A stretch of DNA of 64,000 nt from Costus lasius (taxonomy: Eukaryota > Streptophyta > Magnoliopsida > Zingiberales > Costaceae). The stretch is taken from positions 6,245,957-6,309,956 of the forward strand of contig CM050450.1 in assembly GCA_027563935.2 (NCBI GenBank), in the 5' to 3' direction. The notes below the pieces were generated by a model. That model ran no database searches and was not told the origin of the DNA. It saw only the letters and a program-made list of their open reading frames with translations. This document shows positions 35,801-45,908 of the stretch, in pieces (position 1 is the first letter of the stretch; every line of letters starts with the position of its first letter). The translations under genes and the position numbers were made by a program.

Positions 35801-36947
35801 ATTTCCATTTGTTACAGTGGCAATTTAAAAGTACTTTTCAGCTACCAACTCATGAGATGCTACTATACCATGGAAACTATAAAGATATAGATTTTTTTTT
35901 CTTTTACAAAAAGGCAGTGGTGAAGGTAGGATTCGAATTCAGAATCTTGCTATCAACAGAGAAGATCTTTATCAGATGAGTTAACTGGCACCTTCATATA
36001 TTTATCCCTTAATTTCCAAAACAGGAGATTGAGATTGACTAAGTTATGAGAACTAATGAGTGCTGTCAAACAGGAGAGCCCTTTGCAACTTGTATATGGT
36101 ATTACCTAATCAGTAATCACCAGGGTGGTTGGAAGGAGGATCTCTTCCATTCTACTAAAGTGGATTGTTGAAAACAGGATCTCTTCTTTTCAGCAATCAA
36201 CAGTGTATTTCAGTACATCATCAATAACAACAACTAGAAAACACCATCAATTTCTTGAAACAGCAAAAGCAGAATCCTGTGCCTTTTGTTGTGATGGCTG
36301 AAGTGAGTATTTAGTTCATCTTCTTTGTGCAGACACATCACAGCTAGTGGTGCGCATCATAAGCTCATTGAAAGGCCAAAAGCATGTCCACCCTCGGTGC
36401 TCCATGATTGCAGCCCCCCTCCAGAAAGGGTGTGGGAGGAGGAGATTGGTCCACTGTGAACACCTACCTTTGTCTCCCTCCTACTCCACTAAGGGGGTAT
36501 ATTCCATGTCCCATCCGGCTCCAAGTCTCAGCTCTGGGATCTTAATATCCAGCATGTGCCTGACTCTGCACCACTCATGCACACATCACTCACATCTGCA
36601 TCAAAATGGATCTCAAAGTCCGCATGATCATACTTGAATATTGCTAGGCAAAAAGGACTGTGAGGGAGATTCTTCTGGTTGAGGTTGTCTGCTGGTCCGT
36701 ACGAGAGTCTACTTCACCTTGTCTGCACTAAGTGGTCGAGTAGTGCCTCCACCCTTTCCACTTTGTTGTAGCAGATGTCAACACTCCACTAATTGTCTGC
36801 ATACACTCAACGCCTAATTTGTGTTTCTTTTCTCTTCTTTTGTAGCCATCTAATTGGCTTCTCCTTGGTGCTTTATAAGATATAAAATTGCCTTTGATAC
36901 TAGGCTTAAAAATTCCTCAGTAAAGATACAGTGCTGTTACTGCTGTA
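32839..36947. other. Upstream region of the NPH3 gene, no supported gene
   Basis: This holds the promoter and probable 5' UTR of the NPH3 gene and then unique AT-rich DNA. A 155-codon frame at 33570-34037 (-) and a 96-codon frame at 36347-36637 (+) are unrecognised. I see no exon chain. Confidence 0.35.
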
Positions 36948-36955
36948 GTTTTGGA

Positions 36956-37130
36956 TAGACCTGACAAAATTTGATACGATCCATTGATTTGACTTGACTC
37001 GATACGAAGTTACATGGGTTCGAGTCAGCCATAATCGTGTTCGGGTCATAAACAGGTCAACTCGTTTTATCACCCGAAAATAATCGGATCATATCAGGTT
37101 GTAAACGGGTTGACCCGCTTAACCCGATTG

Positions 37131-37194
<64 letters not shown>

Positions 37195-37503
37195 GAAATA
37201 TAGGCTCATCTAACTCTTATTGCTAGCCCATAAGCCCAAATATCTTCTAACTATCTTTTAACCTAGATTTTGGCCTACTCATAAGCCCAAATTTTTATTA
37301 ATTTATTATTTATATTTAAAATATGAATGATAAATAGATTATTCGAGTCATGTCGGGTTGACCTAATTATATTTGGGTCGTGCTCAGGTTACACAGTTTA
37401 ACCTAATTAATTAAACGGATCGTATTCGGGTTTGCTTAATCGTGTTACGAGTCAGAGCTGATACAGTCCGTTTATGACCTGCTAATCCGAATGGTCAGAT
37501 CTA
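36956..37503. mobile_element. hAT-type MITE with 8-bp TSD
   Basis: A 548-bp element with ends TAGACCTGAC and, inverted, TAGATCTGACC. A perfect 8-bp duplication, GTTTTGGA, flanks it (36948-36955 and 37504-37511). Subterminal sequence is rich in GGGTT and GACCCG motifs in both orientations. An (AT)n tract at 37133-37190 has expanded inside it. It has no coding capacity. Confidence 0.88.
37133..37190. repeat. (AT)n microsatellite inside the hAT MITE
   Basis: About 29 uninterrupted AT units, self-complementary and likely hypervariable. Confidence 0.95.
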
Positions 37504-37511
37504 GTTTTGGA

Positions 37512-38888
37512 AAGAAATTTTGCGAAAGAGTTGTCATATGTACCGTCTAATAAATTTATTATTATTAACTTTGGATTTATATATTTCTTAATTTACGTAT
37601 ATTATTTAACCTTCTCAAGTTAATAAGTTAATTTTTTTATTAAATACATCATAATAAATAGTATTAAAATAAACCTCTTAAAGATAAGAAGAATATAATA
37701 TAAAAGAGTTATCGTTGGTTTTGGAATTGTCATTATTGATAAATAAGAAAATTGTTAATTGGTAATTTATCAAATTTATCAATTGATAAATTAATAAAAT
37801 CGATAAATTACTAATTTACCAATTATAATATTATATTTTTTATTTTTAAAAATTAGTAAAATTAGCTCATATTTGATGCCACTTGGGTTTAATATTGAAT
37901 CGATTACGGATATATGAGCGTTACGAACTATATTTATTATTTTTTTTTCTGTAAATTCATTTTTCATCAAATTTTTGTTCATCCCTATAGTTTAGTCCAA
38001 GGCTATATATAAAACATAATAAGCCTACTGTAATTAACTTAAACTTATATTCTGTTTTTTTTTAAAAAAAAGCCGAATTGTAAATCCCACAGCGTAGTTT
38101 TTTTTGTCTTGCTTCAGTGATTACATAAGAGATCCAAGAGAGGCAATTAAATTGATTACTTTGCCAATCCTGTGCAATTGTGTGCTTTTTTGTTTTCTTT
38201 CCTTTCATTGTCTGCCGTATGAGAACTGGGAAATCTTGAAAAACTTGTTCTTGATTGATTCTTGTTATTAGCAGACCTGTTAAACAAGACAACTGAATCT
38301 TGATCGAACAATTCTTTAATGCTAAATCTTTTTTTGTTTTCCTGAAGTCTTTTGTTGTCCCATCAGCATCACTTTCCACCGGCAATTGAGTTACTGGAGC
38401 CATTAAGTAATTTGCCATTGGAGAAAGATCCTCATGAACATTCCAAAAGCTTTCTTCTCATGTGTTCAATCTTGTTCAGGAGAGAAGCATCTGAAAATTG
38501 GATTTTCACAATATTCCCAGGCTCAGATTTGATCATGCCATTACTTGCTCTGTTTCTTTTCTCACGAATGCACTTGTGGACATTGAATGAGGTTGGAAAA
38601 ACATGAAAGAGCAAAAAGTAAGAGAATAGGAAAGCTGATTTTGTAGAACTGATAGAATAGTGATATCATTTTGCAATTTGAGGCAAATTGAGCCTTTTTG
38701 ACGGCAAGAAGTGTCATAGAAACAAGATCACATCCTACAAGCACTCGAACAATCAGTAAATTTACTTACAAAAACCATGATGATCCAATGTACACGGTCA
38801 CATTACACAAGAACAAGTTGACTCATCCTAAGAGGTCAAAGAAGATACACGAGTGTATCTTCCTTAGATTTGGTTGACGATAAGATAT
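37512..38888. other. Intergenic, downstream of the serine-rich-like gene
   Basis: Strongly AT-rich to about 38050, then more balanced DNA. Minus-strand frames at 38062-38418 (118 codons) and 38432-38614 (60 codons) lie downstream of the small gene at 38889. I cannot tie them to a family, and they may be 3' UTR or noncoding. Confidence 0.35.
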
Positions 38889-39170
38889 TTACTCTTGCGC
38901 TTGAACATCATTACCGGGAGTCTCAACTTTGTCGGCCAACTCAGACAAGCCCGATCCGACAGAACCGGAGCCGTGCTGGAGAGAACTCCGGTGGAGCCGG
39001 CACCGAAAAGATCCAGCGTGGGTCGTCGGCGAGCACAAACAACTGAGCTTTTGACTCGCTTGTTTGGTCAAGATTGCCTTGCTGCGAGCTCCGCCGCCGC
39101 CGCCGCCGCCGCCGCTGCCGCTGCCATGTTTGGGACTCTTCCCATCCTCCAACGCCCCCTCCATTTTCAC
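38889..39170 (-). CDS. Serine-rich-protein-like small plant protein, 93 aa
   Basis: This intronless frame begins MKMEGALEDGKSPKHGSGS, followed by eight glycines. It contains CLCSPTTHAGSFRCRLHRS near residues 44-62, the signature of a plant family annotated as serine-rich protein-like (CLCSPTxHxGSFRCRxHR). The function of that family is unknown. The start could be the first ATG (39170) or the next (39164), and both keep the motif. The Gly run comes from a GCC/GGC trinucleotide repeat near 39090-39120. Opposite-strand frames rich in Arg or Ala are shadows of this repeat. There is no membrane segment or signal peptide. Confidence 0.75.
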   Translation of the reverse strand: MKMEGALEDGKSPKHGSGSGGGGGGGGARSKAILTKQASQKLSCLCSPTTHAGSFRCRLHRSSLQHGSGSVGSGLSELADKVETPGNDVQAQE

Positions 39171-40309
39171 GCGATTTTTTTGGCAAGAATTTTCTTAAAA
39201 GAGGGCAAGAAATCAAACGCATAAAAAGATTGTTCAGATGGGGGTTAGAATCGCGATGAGGGAGAAGAAAGTTCTCTACAAATGTTCAATTTGAATGGGA
39301 AGTTTCAATCAAACATCGGGGGCCTCTGGAATTCAGAGCCTTGTTGATCTATTTATCTTTTTTCTGAAGCTGAGCAGCTGCAACCTTGAACACTGGTTGA
39401 CCTTTTCTTTCGGGAAGAACCGAGCTGACCCATCAATTAGATTTGGTAACGAGGAGAAGAAAATAGATAATGTGTCGTCAAAGGGGAAAAATAGTCCAAA
39501 ATAGGAAACTGTTAATAATAGCGCATTTATACAGCCAAAGTAGGTAACTGTTAATAATAGCACATTTTAAAAATAGAAGAACGCTAAATAAATTTAGATT
39601 TTCATTAACTTATTTTATAAAATAATTAAAATAAATAAAAATATGCATAATATTTATTCTTTTCGCCCCACAGAGAAAATAAATTAAAATGAACGTCCAT
39701 GCCTTGGGATTGTGCGTGTAAGTGCGAATGCTAATAGTAATATTAATGCTAACGTTAATACTAATACTAATTTATTAATATTAATGCTAATATTAATACT
39801 AATCCTAATATTAATTAGGAATACTAATCCTAATGAACGTCCATGCCTTGGGATTCGTACGCATAGTGCGCAGATCAACGGCAGTTTGTCGAGGCTTCTT
39901 AAAAAAATAGGAATCCACGGATTCCTATACAATTTCTCCTAAGAAGACAAGGGCTAAACTTTTTTTAATCAACTAATGATCCCCCAATCCCCAAATGATT
40001 AATATTTATTATTATATTAAAATTTTAATTTTTCATCACGTTGGTTATTTTAAATTAAATATTAAAAGGCATTTAGGCAGTGTGCTTAAATAAAAAGTTG
40101 AAGTGCACGCTTAAAAAACACATCATCATGTTGGTAATTATAACCCAAATGATTAATAATATTATTATTAGATTAAAATATTAATTTTCCATCGTGTGGG
40201 TTATTCCAGATTACTCGAATTTCTTAGTACGATCGTCATTTATTTTGAATAAATCACTGCAGAAATTGACTTTCTGAAATTCATCAAGCTAGAAGCTTTG
40301 TAGTAGCTA
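39171..40309. other. Intergenic, upstream of the small gene
   Basis: This includes the promoter of the serine-rich-like gene and the direct-repeat structure at 39688-39855. The remainder is AT-rich and shows no gene. Confidence 0.4.
39688..39855. repeat. 24-bp direct repeats flanking a TAATAY microsatellite
   Basis: The sequence AATGAACGTCCATGCCTTGG plus GATT is present at 39688-39711 and again at 39832-39855. The 120 bp between is an imperfect array of TAATAC, TAATAT and TAATGC units. No LTR-like ends are visible. Confidence 0.8.
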
Positions 40310-40476
40310 CCTTGCTTTGAGAAAAAAGCCTGGGTACCCAGTCAGAGAAATTTTAGTTTGGTACTTTAATCTTCCATTCATATATTTTAAAGTAAATTTG
40401 GATGCAAATTTCAATGCAGTCACTTACCCACCCCAAGCAAATCTATTTTTTCTCAACGTTGCTTTCCATTTGCAAA

Positions 40477-41527
40477 TAGGGGTGGCAACGAGTCGGGTAC
40501 CCGCGTTGCCACCCAAAATCCAAACCCGACTCGAATTCAAAACTTGATATCCGAACAGGCTTGAACCCGAATTAAATATCTTATTGTGCAACCCGAACCC
40601 AGGTCAGGTATTTAATTGGGTACCCGCGGGTAGGGGTGGCAATTCGTGTTTCACGTGTCATAACGTGTCGTGTCATACTTGACACGTGACACGATTGTGC
40701 TTGACACGAACACGACTCGTTTATGTATACGTGTCAATATACGAAACACAGACACGACCCGCTTATTTCACAGGTGACATGACACGACACGATTAACACG
40801 TTTAATAAATAGGTCGTGTCACATAACATGACACGACACGGCACGATTGATATGATTTATAATATAAAGTTATTAGATGACACAACACGACACGGTTGAC
40901 ACGACACAACACGAATAACCTGTGTAACTCACTATATTAAAATTATCTATAAATTATTAATTTTATATAATATATATTATATATGGGTTAGACGGGTCAA
41001 CCCGCGACACGACACGACACGACACGAATTTTAGCGTGTCATAAACGGGTCGACACGATTATGTTAAACCCAAACCCGCGAAAACCCGTGTTGTCGTGTC
41101 GTGTTGGCGGGTCGTATAATTTTTTGCCAGGCCTACCCGCGGGTACCCGATTAAATAAAATAAAAATTATATATTGTTATATATTTTATAAAATATAATT
41201 TAAAAATTAAAATAATAATAAATATATTTATATAATAACTATTTATTATTATTTTTATATTTTTATTAATAATAAATATTTATATAATAGCTATTTTATT
41301 ATTATTTATATTTTAATAAAATTATATATATATATATATTATTGAAATTGGGTATCAGGTATCGGGTATGGGTACCGGGTACTCGCATCACTAAACCCGA
41401 ATCCAATTAAAACTCAACCCATCAAACCCGAACCCATCCCATTTAGATAAACGGGTACCCGAACCCGGTGTAAACGGGTCGGGTCGAGTTAGGTACCCGA
41501 CCCCGACGAGTAATTTTGCCAACCCTA
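40477..41527. mobile_element. hAT-type MITE (outer) inserted in the left arm of the foldback element
   Basis: Ends are TAGGGGTGGCAA and, inverted, TAGGGTTGGCAA. The 8-bp TSD TTTGCAAA occurs at 40469-40476 and 41528-41535. The right arm of the foldback element has a single uninterrupted TTTGCAAA at the matching place, which confirms the empty site. It is rich in GGGTACCCG motifs and AT-rich in the middle. It has no coding frame. Its net length without the inner element is about 540 bp. Confidence 0.92.
40631..41135. mobile_element. hAT-type MITE (inner) nested in the outer one
   Basis: A 505-bp element with ends TAGGGGTGGCAATT and, inverted, TAGGCCTGGCAAAAAATT. A perfect 8-bp TSD, CCCGCGGG, occurs at 40623-40630 and 41136-41143. 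It is full of CACGACACG / CGTGTCGTG repeats in both orientations. Its terminal motif resembles that of its host element, so the two are relatives of different subfamilies. Confidence 0.92.
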
Positions 41528-42257
41528 TTTGCAAATGTCGTCACCTTAACCTCAAAATTTTAACCCTGGTTACTAGGTAACAAAATAATTCCATTTCCCT
41601 CCTATTAAACCTTTCACCGCGCCATTTCCTCCTGCGATGAAAACTAGTGATTTTCATTTGGAAAGCCTCCGGCAAAGGATCCATTTTGACCTTTGTGTTT
41701 CGACCTTCATGTTGCTTTTGGATTATCTCCGGCATCTCTCCCCTTTGGGTCATCTCCAGCATCAATTTCGTCGAGGAGCATCTTCCTTTTCTTTATCTTT
41801 GGCATCTTCTCCATTCTTATGCTTCATCTCCAGCATCTTCCCTATTTTCACATGATGCTTTATCACGGTGTAATTTTAGAGCTGAGATTCATTGTTCTAC
41901 TGTGATATTCATGTTGTTTAGTTCCTGATATGGTTTTGGTCATTTGGTGATGATATAAAGATGTTATTTTGTTGAGTTTTGCTAGGGTTGAGGGAGTGAT
42001 GCACTCTTATTTGTACTTTGATGAGTTTGTTATCCAGAACTCGTCATTCCTCAGTTTTTCTCTATTTTAGTATTTGATTATAGTGATGAGTTTTTTTTAT
42101 TAGTTAGTTTTGAATAGAATTTTGGTGTTATTTATCCATGTTTTATATTGAGATGTGTTAGTTGCTAATATAATCTTGTGTGGATGAGTTTTGGAACAAT
42201 CACTTCAAGGAGCTTTTGCCGGAGATAAGGATGAAGATAAGAATCGCCAGTACTAGC

Positions 42258-43950
42258 TATAATATGGTTGATATCAACCATTTTTTGGTTTATATCAACA
42301 ATAAAAAACCATATATTAACTATAAAATGTCATCTAGCAACTATATAGTTGATATCAACAATAATATAGCTGATATCAACCATCTTTGATATCAACTATA
42401 AAAAACTCTATATCAACAATAAAACCCTCTAGTAACTATATGGTTGATATCAATTATAAAAAACTCTATATCAATAGTAAAACATCATCTAGCAACTATA
42501 TGGTTGATATCAACCATAATATGACTATTATGGCTGATATCAACTATAAAAACTATATATCAATTGTAAAAGATCCACTAGCAACTATATAGATGATAGC
42601 AGCTATAATATAGTTGATATTAATTATAAAATCTTATATCAAGTGTAAAAGGTCCTATAGCAATTATATGATTGATATCAGCTATAATAATATTGATATT
42701 AACTATAATATGATTGATATTAATTATAAAAAAAACTCTATATCAATAGTAAAACGTCCTCTAGCAACTATATAGTTGATATTAATAATAATATGGATAA
42801 TATCAGCTATAATATGGTTGATATCAGTCATAATATGGTTGATATCAACTATAAAAAAACCCTATATCAAATGTAAAAAAATCCACTAAAAACTACATAG
42901 TTGATATCAGCAATAATATGATTGATATCAACTACAAAAACCTTAAATCAAATGTAAAAGATCCACTAACAATTATATAGTTGATATCAGCTATAATATG
43001 GTTGATATCAACAATAATATGGTTGATATCAACTATAAAAAAACTCTATATAACAGTAAAACAACATCTAGCAACTATATAGTTGATATTAACAATAATA
43101 TGATTGATATCAGCTATAATATAGTTGATATCAGCGATAATATGATTGATATCAACAATAATATGGTTGATATCAAAAATAAAAAACTTTATATCAATTG
43201 TAAAAGGTTATCTAATAAATATATAGTTAATATCAGATATAATATGATTGATATCAGCTATGATATAGTTGATATCAACTACAAACAATCTTATATCAAC
43301 TGAAAAGATTCTCTAGCAAGTATATAGGTGATATCAGCTATAATATGGTTGATATCAACTATAAAAAAAAATATATCAACTCCAAAAGATTATTTAACAA
43401 TTATATAATTGATATCAACTATAATATTATTGATATTAACTATAATATAATTGATATCAACTACAAAAAAAAATCTTATATAAAGTGTAAAAGGCCCTCT
43501 AACAACTATATAGTTGATATCAGATATAATATGGTGGATATCAGCTATAATATGGCTGATATTAGCCATAATATGGTTGATATCAACTTTTAAAAACTCT
43601 ATATCAATAGTAAAACATCCTCTAGCAACTATATGGTTAATATCAGCAATAATATGACTGATATCAACTATATAGTTGCTAAAAACATTTTACTGTTGAT
43701 ATAGAATTTTTTTTTTTATAGATGATATCAACTATATTATAGCTGATATTAACCATACAGTTGCTAGATGACCTTTTATACTTAATATATAATTTTTTAT
43801 AGTTGATATCAACTATATTATAGCTGATATTATCTATATAGTTGCTAGTGGATCTTTTACATTTGATATATGATTTTTTATAATTGATATCAATCATATT
43901 ATAGTTGATATCAACCATATTATAGCTGATATCAATCATATTATTGTTGA
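42258..43950. repeat. Tandem array of the palindrome GTTGATATCAAC
   Basis: The 12-bp perfect palindrome GTTGATATCAAC and variants (GTTGATATCAGC, ATTGATATCAAC) recur every 20-25 bp, spaced by ACTATAATATG or ACTATAAAAAACT. Longer units containing CTCTAGCAACTATATAG are also visible. Orientation flips near 43675, where the CTAGCAACTATAT unit meets its inverse, so the array belongs to both arms in unequal lengths (about 1.4 and 0.28 kb). The many M-V-D-I-N-Y frames here are translation of the repeat, not genes. Confidence 0.9.
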
Positions 43951-44715
43951 TATAACTAAAACTAACCAATAAAAAAAGCCCATCTCTACAATCAAATACT
44001 AAAATAGAGGAAAACTGAAGAATGATGAGATCTGGACAACAAACTCGTCAAAGTACAAATAAGAGTGCAAAACTCCCTCAACCCTAGCAAAACTCAACAA
44101 AACAGTATCTCTATATCATCACCAAATGACCAAAATCATATTAGGAACTAAACAACATAAATATCATAATAGAACAATGAATCTCAGCTCTAAAATTACA
44201 CCATGATAAATCATCACGAAAATAGGGGAGATGCTAAAAGGGAAAATGCTGGAGATGAAGAATAAGAATGAAGAAGATGCTAGAGATAAAGAAAAGGAAG
44301 ATGCTCCCCAACGAAATTGCTGCTAGAGATGACCCAAAGGGGAGAGATACCGGAGATAACCCGAAGGCAACATGAAGGTCGAAACACAAAGGTCAGAACA
44401 GATACTTTGTCGGAGGCTTTTTCAAATGAAAATCACTAGTTTTCCTCACCGGAGGAAATGGCGCGGTGAGAGGTTTGACAGGAGGGAAATATAATTATTT
44501 TGTAACCTAGTAATCAGGGTTAAAACTTTGAGGTTAAGGTAACGACATTTGCAAACGGAAGGCAACGTCGAGAGAAAACAGAGTTGCTTGGGCTGGGTTA
44601 GTGATTGCATTGAGATTCGCACCCAAGTTTACCTTAGGATACGTGAACGAAAGATTAAACTACCAAGACTAAATTTCTCTGGGTACCCAGGCTAGGCTTT
44701 TTTCTCCCTTGCTTC

Positions 44716-45908
44716 TATTGTGATGCATGGATGTAGTGGTGTACTAGTGTGAGACACTAATATCTTATTTATGCTTCATGTATTGGTAGCCGGTAGTAGC
44801 TAAGTTAGTGTGATGATGGTCTTATTTTGCATAGTTAGTCTATTTTTACTAATCAAAACAGTAAATTTTTAAAAAGCTAAAGTGTTTAGCAAGTTGCTTC
44901 TTGATTCCAAACTCAGAAATAATATAGATTTGAAAAAACTAGGAGAAAGCTACCTTTGATTACTTTTTAGTTATAATAGTATATTCTTTTTGCATCTCAT
45001 ACCTATGCCTTCGTGCAATCTTTATATAGTAAAATTATTTTTAAAATTATTATTTTAATAAAAAATATTAAATTTAAAATTAGTTTATATTATTATTAAA
45101 AATTAATTAGCATAACACTTTACCCAAATACTTTTTAACTTTTCCAATTAATTATTTTTCAACTAATATTTTTTCAATAAATAAAAATTAAAAATTTCAG
45201 TTGTGCCAGTCTATAGTTGTGTTTGGTAGAGCTTTTTACCCAATTTTTCATTTTAATCATTTTGTTCCTGTCAGGTTTCTACCTATACTTAAATAACTTT
45301 CTTTTAAAGTTAAAAAAAATTAGCTTCTGTTTGACTGCCGGCACTGTCCGTCCCTCAAAAAACACAATCAAACGCAGCCTATGTTGCATTCAACAGATCT
45401 TTTTGGTAAAATAGTCTCATACGAGGCATTTGCTTCTATTGTCTGTAATTAAATGCTATATAGTTTTTTATCTACCTACTAAATACTAATAAACATCTTA
45501 TGGAAAAAAAAATCATATTCTTTTCTCACTGGTGCGAAGAAAGTGAAAATTATACACAGTAATGTAACTACAGCTAGGTTTCAGCAGTCGAAACCTGCTT
45601 TCATTTGCTTCCTACTAACGTGTACACACTTGCTGTGCTGCAGTATCCAGATCCACTACATCAAGAGATCTAACCTGAACTTTGCTTAAATGTGTCAATA
45701 CCCTGATCGGTTCATTTCCCATAAAGAAAGATGGACTTCATCCACAAGGAAAATGAATGCACAAAGATCCAGGAACCCAATATATGTATATTCTGCAAAC
45801 GAACCAGTTCTTCTCATCCTTCGATTATTTCAAACATATTTCAATGAAGCACTCAGGAACCTTGTTCGTTGTTTGATGATGATTTGTGAGTTAACTACGT
45901 CATATGAT
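44716..45908. other. Intergenic, 3' flank of the C2-GRAM gene
   Basis: AT-rich DNA without a supported gene. The 3' UTR of the large minus-strand gene should lie just below 45909. Confidence 0.4.

Larger units (their letters stand above)
40319..44706. mobile_element. Foldback / Mutator-like element with long inverted arms
   Basis: The ends GAGAAAAAAGCC and GGCTTTTTTCTC open inverted arms that I can follow for about 750 bp: 40319-42115 on the left (minus a 1059-bp MITE insertion) and about 43950-44706 on the right. The flanks are CCTTGCTTT (40310-40318) and CCTTGCTTC (44707-44715), a 9-bp TSD with one mismatch, as expected for a Mutator-like insertion. The core (42258-43950) is a tandem array built on GTTGATATCAAC. 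No transposase frame is present, so the element is non-autonomous. The arms pair over hundreds of bases and would give a long hairpin if transcribed. Confidence 0.85.

Noticed and set aside
38941..39259. Arg- or Ala-rich frames over the GCC repeat
   Set aside because: They are shadow frames of the trinucleotide repeat. The frame with the CLCSPTTHAGSFRCRLHR motif is the supported one.
42180..43969. Several frames of 68-101 codons rich in M-V-D-I-N-Y repeats
   Set aside because: They are translation of the GTTGATATCAAC array in frame. No start context, no homology, and the same content occurs on both strands.
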